A stretch of 64,000 bases of DNA, taken from the NCBI GenBank assembly GCA_963837735.1, contig CAWIOM010000003.1, positions 124,001-188,000 on the forward strand, in the 5' to 3' direction. The position numbers and the translations under genes were made by a program. Below the pieces are notes generated by a model that was given only the letters and a program-made list of their open reading frames with translations, was not told the DNA's origin and searched no databases. Each line of letters opens with the position of its first letter. The first letter of the stretch is position 1. The stretch is from VRUE01 sp963837735 (GTDB lineage: Bacteria; Actinomycetota; Thermoleophilia; Solirubrobacterales; 70-9). Below, one piece after another: positions 18,843 to 26,226 of the stretch.

Positions 18843-20525
18843 TCAGGCGGCGGCGAGCAGCTCGCGAGCGTGGCGGGTGGCGGCCTCGTCGGCGCCGCCG
18901 CCGCCCAGCATGCGGCGGATCTCCTCGACGATCTCCTCGCCCTCGAGCCGCCCGACGGTCGCCGTCGCCCGCTCGCCGTCGATGTCCTTCTCGAGACGGA
19001 AGTGGGTGCCGGCCAGCGACGCCACCTGCGGCAGGTGGGTGATGCAGATCACCTGGCGGCCGTCGCCGAGGGCGCGCAGGCGCTCGCCGACGATGCGGGC
19101 GGTGTTGCCGCCGATGCCGGCGTCGATCTCGTCGAAGACGAGCGTCCCGGCCCCCGCCGCCTCGCCCAGGCCGCAGAGCGCCAGCATCACCCGCGAGAGC
19201 TCGCCGCCGGAGGCGGCGTCGCGCAGCGGCGCTGCCTCGATCCCCGGGTTGGGCGCCATCCGCAGCTCGACCGACTCCGAGCCCGAGGGGCCGAAGCCGC
19301 CGGCAACCGGCTCGAGCACGACCTCGAGCGCCGCCCCCGGCATCGCCAGCTGCTCGAGCTCCTTCGCGACCCGCTTCTCGAGCGGCCCGGCGGCCTTCCT
19401 GCGCCCGGCGCCCAGCTGCTTCGCGAGCGTCCGGCGGCGGTCCTCGGCCTCGGCCAGCGCCGCCTCCGCCTCGGCACCTCGCTCCGCGGCGCCCTCGAGG
19501 CGCTCGATCTGCTCGCGGCAGCGCTCGGCATGGCCGAGGACCGACTCGACGCTGCCGCCGTGCTTGCGCAGCAGCCGGTCGAGCGTGTCGAGCCGTTCCT
19601 CGACCGCGACCAGGCGCCCGGGATCTGCCTCGACGCCCTCGGCGTAGTCGCGCAGGCCGGCGGCGACGTCGCCGAGCTCGACCGTGAGAGCGCCGATGCG
19701 CTCGGCGAGCGCGTCGAGCCCGGGGTCGACTCCGGAGACCGCCTGCAGCTGCGACTCGGCCTGGGCGAGGGCGCCGGCGGCGCCGGCGCCGTCCTCTTCC
19801 GCGCCGACCGCGGCGGCGTGGGCGCCGCCCGCCGCTTCGCGCAGCCCCTCCGCGTGGCGCAACCGCTCGCGCTCCGCGCTCAGCTCCTCGGGCTCGGCTG
19901 GGTCGGGTGCCGCCGCCTCGATCTCGGAGAGCTCGTAGCGGTGGAGGTCGAGGTCGCGCTCACGGGTTCCGTCGCGCTCGCGCAGCTCGGCCAGCTCGGC
20001 GCCGAGGCGCCGGCACTCGCGGTGCGCCTCGCGATAGCGCTCCCGAAGCTCGAGCTGACCGGCGCCGGCAAAACCGTCGAGCACGTCCATCTGCGCCGAG
20101 GCGATCGTCAGCCTGCGGTGCTCGTGCTGGCCGTAGAAGGCGAGCAGCCGCCCGCCGAGCAGCTTCAGGTCGGCGGCGGTGGCCGCCCGCCCGGCGACGA
20201 AGGCCGAGGTCCGACCCGAGGAAGAGACCCGGCGGCCGAGCACGATCTCCTCGGCGTCCTCGGGAAGCCGCTCGGCGAGGTCGGCGAGGTCGGTGTCCTC
20301 GAGGAACCCGGCGGGCATGTCGAAGACGCCCTCGACCCAGGCCTCCCCCGCCCCCGGCCGGACGATCTGCGGCCGCGCCCTGCCGCCCATCAGGAGGTCG
20401 AGCGAGTGGGCCAGCACGGTCTTTCCGGCGCCGGTCTCGCCGGTGATCGCGTTCAGCCCCTCGCCGAAGCGCAGCTCGGCCCGCTCGAGCAGCAGCAGGT
20501 TCTCGATTCGGAGCTCGCGCAGCAT
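18843..20525 (-). CDS. recN: DNA repair protein RecN
   Basis: An SMC-like ATPase involved in double-strand-break repair. The product of 560 residues starts MLRELRIENL and has Walker A GETGAGKTVL, a long central coiled coil rich in Glu/Arg/Ala, the ABC signature ASGGELSRVML and Walker B LVFDEIDAGIGG. The open frame extends to 21086, but the family N-terminus fixes the ATG at 20525. An AGGGAG lies just upstream. It is divergent from the SQR-like gene, with about 55 bases between the starts. Confidence 0.96.
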   Translation of the reverse strand: MLRELRIENLLLLERAELRFGEGLNAITGETGAGKTVLAHSLDLLMGGRARPQIVRPGAGEAWVEGVFDMPAGFLEDTDLADLAERLPEDAEEIVLGRRVSSSGRTSAFVAGRAATAADLKLLGGRLLAFYGQHEHRRLTIASAQMDVLDGFAGAGQLELRERYREAHRECRRLGAELAELRERDGTRERDLDLHRYELSEIEAAAPDPAEPEELSAERERLRHAEGLREAAGGAHAAAVGAEEDGAGAAGALAQAESQLQAVSGVDPGLDALAERIGALTVELGDVAAGLRDYAEGVEADPGRLVAVEERLDTLDRLLRKHGGSVESVLGHAERCREQIERLEGAAERGAEAEAALAEAEDRRRTLAKQLGAGRRKAAGPLEKRVAKELEQLAMPGAALEVVLEPVAGGFGPSGSESVELRMAPNPGIEAAPLRDAASGGELSRVMLALCGLGEAAGAGTLVFDEIDAGIGGNTARIVGERLRALGDGRQVICITHLPQVASLAGTHFRLEKDIDGERATATVGRLEGEEIVEEIRRMLGGGGADEAATRHARELLAAA

Positions 20526-20566
20526 GCTCCCTGTGTAGCAACGGGGGCGGACCGACTCTCCCGCGG

Positions 20567-20572
20567 TAGGGT
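20567..20572 (+). promoter_or_regulatory. candidate -10 box, leaderless start of SQR-like gene
   Basis: TAGGGT ends seven bases before the ATG at 20580, and no ribosome site intervenes. It fits a TAnnnT -10 element and a leaderless message. Confidence 0.4.
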
Positions 20573-20579
20573 CGTCTGG

Positions 20580-21707
20580 ATGGCGATGAGAGTCCTGATC
20601 CTGGGCGCGGGCTTCGGCGGTCTGGAGCTGGCGACGACGCTCTCCGAGGAGCTCGGCGGCGAGGTCGACGTGACCCTGATCGACCGGGGCGAGGCATTCG
20701 TCTTCGGCTACTCGAAGCTCGACCTGATGTTCGGCCGCAAGACCCCCGATGCCGTCCGCCTCCCCTACGCCGGCTTCGCCAAGCCCGGCGTCCGCCTCCT
20801 GCGGGAGACGATCCTCGAGATCGACCCGGGGGCGCGCCGCGTGCGCACCGATGCCGGCACCCACGAGGGCGATGTCCTGGCGATCGCGCTGGGCGCCGAC
20901 TACGACATGGACGCGACGCCTGGCCTCGCCGACGGTGCCAACGAGTTCTACTCCGTCGCCGGCGCCGAACGAATCGCGCCGGCGATCGCAGAGTTCACCG
21001 AGGGCCGGGCCGTTGTCGGCGTCTGCGATGCGCCCTACAAGTGCCCGCCGGCGCCAAGCGAGGCGGCCCTGCTGCTCCACGACCACCTGACCGAGAAGGG
21101 GGTCCGCGACGCCTGTGAGATCTCCTTCGTCCTGCCCCTGCCGAGCCCGGTCCCGCCCTCGCCCGAGACCTCCGAGGCGCTGCTCGCCGCCTTCGCCGAG
21201 CGCCAGATCTCATTCCACCCGGGCCTCCGGGTCAGCTCACTCGACGTCGGCGCCGGCATCGTCCACCTCGACGACGGCAGCGAGATGCCCTACGACCTCT
21301 TCCTCGGCGTTCCCAAGCACCGGGCGCCCGACGTGGTGATCGCCAGCGGCATCTGCGAGGGCGGCTACGTCCCGGTCGACCCGCGCACTTTGGAGACGAG
21401 CGTCGAGGGCGTCTACGCGGTCGGCGACGTCGCCACGGTGGGCGTGCCCAAGGCCGGCGTCTTCGCCGAGGGCGCCGCCAAGATCGTGGCCCGGGAGCTG
21501 ATCGCGAAGGCCCGTGGCGAGGACCCGCCCCAGGGGTACGACGGCATGGGCTCCTGCTACATCGAGTTCGGCGCCGGACGGGTCGGCCAGGTGGACGTCG
21601 ACTTCCTCTCCGGCCCGAGGCCGACCGGGACCTTCCACGCCCCGACGGCCGAGCTGGCCGCGGACAAGGTTCGCTTCGGCGAGACCCGCACCGCCCGCTG
21701 GTTCTAG
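20580..21707 (+). CDS. SQR-like FAD-dependent oxidoreductase
   Basis: A 375-residue flavoprotein of the sulfide:quinone reductase / NDH-2 superfamily. The N-terminal Rossmann motif is VLILGAGFGGLELA. A Cys-containing segment CDAPYKCPPAPSEA resembles the SQR redox-Cys region, and the second FAD signature is VYAVGDVATVGVPKAG. It probably oxidises a sulfide or thiol donor and reduces quinone at the membrane surface. Confirming SQR would need both catalytic cysteines aligned. Its stop codon forms part of an inverted repeat shared with the convergent MFS gene. The two genes together interrupt the recN-nadK synteny. Confidence 0.8.
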   Translation: MAMRVLILGAGFGGLELATTLSEELGGEVDVTLIDRGEAFVFGYSKLDLMFGRKTPDAVRLPYAGFAKPGVRLLRETILEIDPGARRVRTDAGTHEGDVLAIALGADYDMDATPGLADGANEFYSVAGAERIAPAIAEFTEGRAVVGVCDAPYKCPPAPSEAALLLHDHLTEKGVRDACEISFVLPLPSPVPPSPETSEALLAAFAERQISFHPGLRVSSLDVGAGIVHLDDGSEMPYDLFLGVPKHRAPDVVIASGICEGGYVPVDPRTLETSVEGVYAVGDVATVGVPKAGVFAEGAAKIVARELIAKARGEDPPQGYDGMGSCYIEFGAGRVGQVDVDFLSGPRPTGTFHAPTAELAADKVRFGETRTARWF

Positions 21708-21752
21708 ATGGTTGATTCCAAGACCCTGCACGCCGTGGAATCAACCATCTAG
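21704..21752. terminator. perfect 17-bp inverted repeat holding both convergent stops
   Basis: Arms CTAGATGGTTGATTCCA (21704-21720) and its exact complement (21736-21752) flank a 15-base loop. The TAG stop of the SQR-like gene lies in the left arm and that of the MFS gene in the right arm. A stem of this length between convergent genes is most simply a bidirectional terminator, although there is no T run. The AT content of the stem is higher than its surroundings. Confidence 0.75.
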
Positions 21753-23263
21753 CCCTCGGCCGGGGCGTCCTCGCCGCCGGTCGGCTGGACGAAGTCCCGC
21801 GCCCGGACGAGGAAGAAGCCGAGGGCGGCGCCGACGAAGGAGACGATCCCCGCGATCAGGAGGATCTCGTTGAAGCCGCTGACGAAGGCCGAGTCGGCGG
21901 CGTGGAGAAGCTGCGGCGTCGCCCTGTCTCCGAGCGCTTCTTCGACCGCCCGCGAGCCGCCCGAGGAAACCAGTTCGCCGAGGCCGCTCGGCGCGTGCGG
22001 GAGGCCGGCCAGCTTCGAGTCGACCCGCGACTGGAACACCGCTCCGAGCGCGGCGACGCCGGTGGCGATGCCGACCTGGCGGAAGGTGGTGTTGATCCCC
22101 GATCCCATCCCCGACTTCTCGACCGGGACGACGGCGATCGCCGCCTGCCCGATGCCGGGATTGGTGGTGCCGATGCCGACTCCGGCGACCAGGAAGCCGG
22201 CGAGCAGGGTCGTCCAGCCCGAGTCGACCGAGACACCGTGCATGAGCAGCAGCCCGACCCCGACCAGGGCGAGGCCCGCCCCGAGCAGGATCCGGATCGG
22301 GACTTTGTGGGAGAGCGACCCCGAGATCGGCGCGACGATGAAGCCGAGGACGGTGAGCGGCAGGAAGCGCAGGCCGGCCTCGAGCGGCGAGAAGTCGAGC
22401 ACCCCCTGCATGTAGATCGTCAGGTAGAGGAACATCGCGAACATCCCGGCGGAGAGGCAGAAGGCGACCGCGGAGACGCCGTTGAAGGCTGATTTCCGGA
22501 ACAGCGAGAGGTCGAGCATCGGGTGGTCGCTGCGCAGCTCGATCGCGATGAAGGCGGCGAGCAGGACCGCCGCGCCGGCCAGGCAGGCGACGATCGAGGC
22601 GCTGGTCCAGCCCTCGGGATTGCCGCGGATCAGCCCGAAGACAAGGAGGAAGAGGGCGCTGGAGAAGGTGAGAAGGCCGGGGATGTCGATCGGCTCGGGC
22701 CGCTCGGCGAGGACGTTGGCGATCCGCTGCTCGGTCAGGACCATCGCCACGATCCCGATCGGCACGTTGATGAAGAAGATCCACTCCCAGCCGAGGGTCT
22801 CGGTGACGATTCCGCCGACCAACGGCCCGACCGCGACGGCGCCGCCGACGGTCGCGCCCCAGACCCCGAAGGCCGTCGCCCGGTCCCTGCCGTGGAACTC
22901 CTGGCCGATCAGGGCGATCGAGGTCGCGAACATCCCCGCGCCGCCGATCCCCTGCAGGCCGCGGGCGAGGTTGAGGAGGGTCGGGTCCTCGGCGATCCCG
23001 CAGAGGAAGGAGGCGAGGGTGAAGATCCCGAAGCCGATCGTGAAGACGCGCCGCCGGCCGAGCCGGTCGCCGAGCGAGCCGGCCGTGAGCAGGAAGGCGG
23101 CGAGCATCAGCGAGTAGGCGTCGACGACCCACTGCAGGCTGGAGAGGCTGGCGCCGAGTTCGCGCTGGATGTCAGGCAGGGCGACGTTGACGACGGTGAC
23201 GTCGAGCAGCAGCATGAACGTCGCGATCGAGACGAGGACGAGGGTCCACCATTTCCGCTCCAT
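21749..23263 (-). CDS. MFS drug transporter, DHA2 (EmrB/QacA) family
   Basis: A 504-residue proton-coupled exporter with about 14 membrane helices. The family motifs LDVTVVNVALPDI (helix 1, motif D) and GSLGDRLGRRRVF (motif A, loop 2-3) are clear, and a conserved WVVDAYSL precedes motif A. Substrates are probably hydrophobic or cationic drugs but cannot be read from sequence. It lies 45 bases after the nadK stop. With the convergent SQR-like gene it forms an accessory pair between recN and nadK. Confidence 0.93.
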   Translation of the reverse strand: MERKWWTLVLVSIATFMLLLDVTVVNVALPDIQRELGASLSSLQWVVDAYSLMLAAFLLTAGSLGDRLGRRRVFTIGFGIFTLASFLCGIAEDPTLLNLARGLQGIGGAGMFATSIALIGQEFHGRDRATAFGVWGATVGGAVAVGPLVGGIVTETLGWEWIFFINVPIGIVAMVLTEQRIANVLAERPEPIDIPGLLTFSSALFLLVFGLIRGNPEGWTSASIVACLAGAAVLLAAFIAIELRSDHPMLDLSLFRKSAFNGVSAVAFCLSAGMFAMFLYLTIYMQGVLDFSPLEAGLRFLPLTVLGFIVAPISGSLSHKVPIRILLGAGLALVGVGLLLMHGVSVDSGWTTLLAGFLVAGVGIGTTNPGIGQAAIAVVPVEKSGMGSGINTTFRQVGIATGVAALGAVFQSRVDSKLAGLPHAPSGLGELVSSGGSRAVEEALGDRATPQLLHAADSAFVSGFNEILLIAGIVSFVGAALGFFLVRARDFVQPTGGEDAPAEG

Positions 23264-23308
23264 TGCGCGAACAGCCTAGTGAGGCGGAGTCACCGGCCCG
23301 CCGGGCTG

Positions 23309-24157
23309 CTAGACCGCCAGGTGGCCGAACTTCTCGCGGATCCGCTGGTAGAAGCTCGTTCCGGGGAGCTGCGCGAGGCGGCCGACGCGGTCGCAGAAAC
23401 GGATCTCGAGCGCGGCGCCGGGCTCCAGCGCGCCGGCCTGTTCGCCGTCGACGGCGACGTCCACCGGCTCGCGGCCGGCGGCGTTGCCGACGTGGAGGAT
23501 GTCGGTGGGCGCGACCACGAGCGCCCGCGCGGTGAGCGAGTGGGGCGCGATGTAGCTGACGACGTAGCCCTCCACCCCCCAGGCCAGGATCGGGCCCTGG
23601 TTGGCGAGGTTGTATCCGGTCGAGCCGACCGGGGTCGAGGCGACGAGCCCGTCGCAGCGAACGTGGCCGACCTCCTCGCCGGCGATCTTGTAGCTGAGCT
23701 CGGCGACCCGGTCGGCGGGACGGCGGCTGAAGCTGATGTCGTTGAGGGCGACCCGGGCTTCGCCCTCGATCGCCACCTCGAGCGCCGGCAGGTCGATCGC
23801 CTCGGTGTCGCCGGCCAGGGCGCGGCGGATCCCCTCCTCGACGCCGTCGCGCTCGACGGCGGCGAGAAAGCCGACGGTGCCGAAGTTGACGCCGAAGACC
23901 GGGACCCCCGTGCGGGCGAAGCGGCGCAGCGCGTGCAGGATCGAGCCGTCGCCGCCCAGCACAAGGCAGAGGTCGATCCCCTCCGTGGACCCCGTGGGCA
24001 CCTCCTCGATCGAGGCCGCGACCTCGCCGTGCTTGGCGCGCTCGCCGGGCCCCGCGACGACCCGCCAGCCGGCGTCGGCGGCCGCCGCGAGGGCCAGCTC
24101 CACCGCCGCGGTCGGCGCGGGCTGCTGGGAGTGGCTGACCAGAGCCGCGGTCCTCAT
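23309..24157 (-). CDS. nadK: NAD kinase
   Basis: Phosphorylates NAD to NADP with ATP or polyphosphate. The 282 residues contain the diagnostic LGGDGSILHALR (GGDG), LNDISF in place of the usual NE motif, STPVGSTGYNLAN (substrate loop) and IAPHSLTARALV. Length is normal. Its ATG overlaps the tlyA stop by four bases, which fits the conserved tlyA-nadK pair of actinobacteria. Confidence 0.96.
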   Translation of the reverse strand: MRTAALVSHSQQPAPTAAVELALAAAADAGWRVVAGPGERAKHGEVAASIEEVPTGSTEGIDLCLVLGGDGSILHALRRFARTGVPVFGVNFGTVGFLAAVERDGVEEGIRRALAGDTEAIDLPALEVAIEGEARVALNDISFSRRPADRVAELSYKIAGEEVGHVRCDGLVASTPVGSTGYNLANQGPILAWGVEGYVVSYIAPHSLTARALVVAPTDILHVGNAAGREPVDVAVDGEQAGALEPGAALEIRFCDRVGRLAQLPGTSFYQRIREKFGHLAV

Positions 24158-24936
24158 ACATCAACCTCCCGGATGGCCATGGCGAGGTCCTCGATCCCCG
24201 CGCCGCCGCGCGAGCACCAGACGAAGGTCTCGATGTTGCCCTTCGGCCCCGGCAGCCCCGAGGGCGCGAAGCCGAGGACGGCGAGGCCGAGGCCGCGGGC
24301 CGCCTCGGCGACGCCGAGGATCGCCTCGCGTCGGTCGCCGGCGTCGCGGACGACGCCCCTGCCCACACGCGCGCGACCGAGCTCGAACTGCGGCTTGACC
24401 ATCGCCAGCACCTCGGCCCCCGGCGCCAGGCAGGCGAGGGTCGCCGGCAGCACCTTCGCCACCGAGATGAAGGAGACGTCGACCGCGGCGAAGCCGGCCG
24501 CAAACGGCAGGTCGGCGGGAAACATGTCACGGGCGTTGAGGCGCTCGATCACGGTGACGCGCGGGTCCTCGCGCAGCGATTGCGCGATCTGCCCGTAGGC
24601 GACGTCGACGGCCGCGACCCGGGCGGCGCCGCGCTGCAGCATGCAATCGGTGAAGCCGCCGGTCGAGGCGCCGACGTCCAGGCAGTCGCGGCCGGCGAGG
24701 TCGATGGCGAGCGCCTCGAGAGCGTTGTCGAGCTTGATCCCGCCGCGCGAGACGAAGCGCGGGCCGGGATCGACGAGCAGGTCCGCCCCGGGCTCGACGA
24801 GCTGGCTCGGGCGCAGGGCGATCGGGCCGTCGGCGCCGACCCGGACCTCACCGGCGCGGACGGCGCCGGCGGCGGCCGAGCGCGAGGGAAAGATCCCCCG
24901 CTCGGCGAGAACCGCGTCTATGCGGGCCTTCTTCAT
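24154..24936 (-). CDS. tlyA: TlyA-family rRNA 2'-O-methyltransferase
   Basis: A 260-residue protein with an N-terminal S4 RNA-binding domain (ARIDAVLAERGIFPSRSAA) and a FtsJ/RrmJ-like methyltransferase domain with the SAM motif CLDVGASTGGFTDC. In mycobacteria TlyA methylates 16S and 23S rRNA, which governs capreomycin sensitivity. It heads the minus-strand run tlyA-nadK. A gene-free stretch of about 500 bases lies upstream and should contain its promoter. Confidence 0.95.
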   Translation of the reverse strand: MKKARIDAVLAERGIFPSRSAAAGAVRAGEVRVGADGPIALRPSQLVEPGADLLVDPGPRFVSRGGIKLDNALEALAIDLAGRDCLDVGASTGGFTDCMLQRGAARVAAVDVAYGQIAQSLREDPRVTVIERLNARDMFPADLPFAAGFAAVDVSFISVAKVLPATLACLAPGAEVLAMVKPQFELGRARVGRGVVRDAGDRREAILGVAEAARGLGLAVLGFAPSGLPGPKGNIETFVWCSRGGAGIEDLAMAIREVDV

Positions 24937-25017
24937 CGCAGGAACGGTACCTGCGGGCTAGCGCGCGGGCAGCGGCTCGGGCGCCCAGGCAGATCTTTAT
25001 GCGATTTCGAGCTGCCC

Positions 25018-25046
25018 TTTACGTTGTCGTTAAAATTGGGTAGGAT
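25018..25046 (+). promoter_or_regulatory. candidate promoter in the 24.9-25.4 kb gap
   Basis: TTTACG (25018-25023) and TAGGAT (25041-25046) are separated by 17 bases in a locally AT-rich stretch containing TTAAAATT. They match a sigma-70-type -35/-10 pair at four of six positions each. The predicted start is near 25052, reading away from tlyA toward the terminator at 25324-25349. Confidence 0.4.
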
Positions 25047-25283
25047 GCTTCCGCGAGGCATCAGGTGCCCGCATGGGAAGCGGGTTTCTGTGACTCGAAT
25101 CACACACGAATCGCACATACGTTCGTATTCTGATTCAAGGATTCACGTAGGAGGCCGATGTAGCAGCAGACATAAGACTTTTTGGCCGAGGTCCGCGTCG
25201 TCGAAATAGCGACACTGCTTCCCACAGTTTCGCACCGAACGGCACTAAGGATCGCGACCTACCTCCCACGGATCCACATATAT

Positions 25284-25320
25284 AGAGATACATATCTCTC
25301 CTCCCTGTAGTAACCCCAGA
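25284..25320 (+). repeat. intergenic element, copy 1
   Basis: A hairpin AGAGATA-CA-TATCTCT is followed by the conserved block CTCCCTGTAGTAACCCCAGA. The same 20-base block, preceded by AGAG ... CTCT pairing with different inner bases, recurs at 29339-29376. Retained pairing with changed sequence hints at an RNA structure. Confidence 0.55.
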
Positions 25321-25323
25321 TAG

Positions 25324-25349
25324 CGCCCCTCCGCAAGGAGGGGCGTTTT
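25324..25349 (+). terminator. rho-independent terminator
   Basis: Stem CGCCCCTCC / GGAGGGGCG with loop GCAA, followed by TTTT and CTGTT. It reads on the plus strand and lies four bases after the repeated element. No plus-strand gene ends just before it, which is why a small RNA or peptide unit is proposed upstream. Confidence 0.85.
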
Positions 25350-25439
25350 CTGTTGTGGGGCCGCATGGCGCCCGGAGTCGCCGGCCCGAGGAGAGGATTT
25401 GCCGAGATCCTCGGCCGTCTGCTGCCGGCCGTGCGTTGA

Positions 25440-26216
25440 ATGGGCGGCGAGACCTCTCACCTGGCCGGGAGGAACGATGAAGCCGCTGAAGGGAAAGCTC
25501 AGGCCGGGCGCTACGCGCTGCTCGCAGACGGGACGGTGCTGGGCTGGGGCGAGGACGAATCGGGCAATCTGGGCGACGGTGTCGGGGTGCAGAGCGGCTG
25601 CAAGTGCGTGGCGACCCCGACGGCGATCCCGGGGATCTCGGGGGCGATCGCGATCGACGGCGGCTACGAAACCGCGATCGCGCTGCTCGCCGACGGCAGG
25701 GTCATGGCCTGGGGCTACAACTTCGAGGCGCAGACGGGCAACGGAGCCCAGAGCCTGGGAGGTCCCTGCTATTGCACGCCCGCCGTCTTCGTGAGCGGAA
25801 TCTCAACGGCGACCGCGGTCAGCATGGGCGACAGCCGGCAGCGGCTCGGTGGCGGGGCGCGAGGTGTCCTGCCCGCCGCGCTGCGCCGGCACCTACCCCC
25901 AGGGGCAGGTGGCCGTGCTAACCGCGTCGGGAGCCGATTTCGCCGGCTTCTCCGGCGCCTGCAGCGGTACGGCGACCTGCCAGGCGAAGATCGTCAGCGC
26001 GAAGAAGAAGGCGGCGTTTGCCTTCAGCGCGCCCGGCGCGATCACCGGCTACGAGTGCCTGCTGCTGAAGCCGAAGGCGAAGAAGAGGAAACACAGGGCG
26101 CATGCGAGCAGGAGGGCCAGGAAGCCGAGGTTCGCCCCGTGTCAGGGGAAGAAGGCCTACAGGCACCTGAAGCCGGGCAGGCGTCCAGCGTGTCTCGCGG
26201 CAGTCGAGCCTGCCCC
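25440..26216 (+). pseudogene. remnant of an RCC1-repeat secreted protein
   Basis: RCC1-type propeller sequence appears without a proper start: YALLADGTVLGWGEDESGNLGDG, then ALLADGRVMAWGYNFEAQTGNG. It breaks near 25835 and continues in the +1 frame with a bacterial repeat (SCPPRCAGTYPQGQVAVLTA, FAGFSGACSGTATCQ) and a basic tail (KPKAKKRKHRAH ... CLAA). The 5' repeats and the natural stop are missing. The open frame would run on antisense through the next gene. Such RCC1-plus-bacterial-repeat surface proteins are familiar from Thermoleophilia. Here only about two repeats survive. Confidence 0.55.
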
Positions 26217-26226
26217 CACTCCCGAC

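Larger units (their letters stand above)
25052..25349 (+). ncRNA. candidate small transcription unit without a clear CDS
   Basis: Between the candidate promoter and the strong terminator lie about 300 bases of unusually low GC and no convincing long frame. A strong ribosome site TAGGAGG is followed by ATGTAG, a start codon directly followed by stop, at about 25157. An alternative frame over the same bases stays open for about 42 codons (VAADIRLFGRG ... PTDPHI), so a short peptide with a lost base is also possible. The unit carries the repeated element at 25284-25320. I do not recognise a known RNA family. Confidence 0.3.

Noticed and set aside
18816..21707. A 963-codon open plus-strand frame across recN and the SQR-like gene
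   Set aside because: The first two thirds are the antisense of recN and have a low-complexity Arg/Ala/Gly composition. Only the part from 20580 carries protein motifs.
24933..25118. Minus-strand 61-codon frame upstream of tlyA
   Set aside because: No ribosome site and no recognisable protein pattern. It covers the stretch that looks like promoter sequence.
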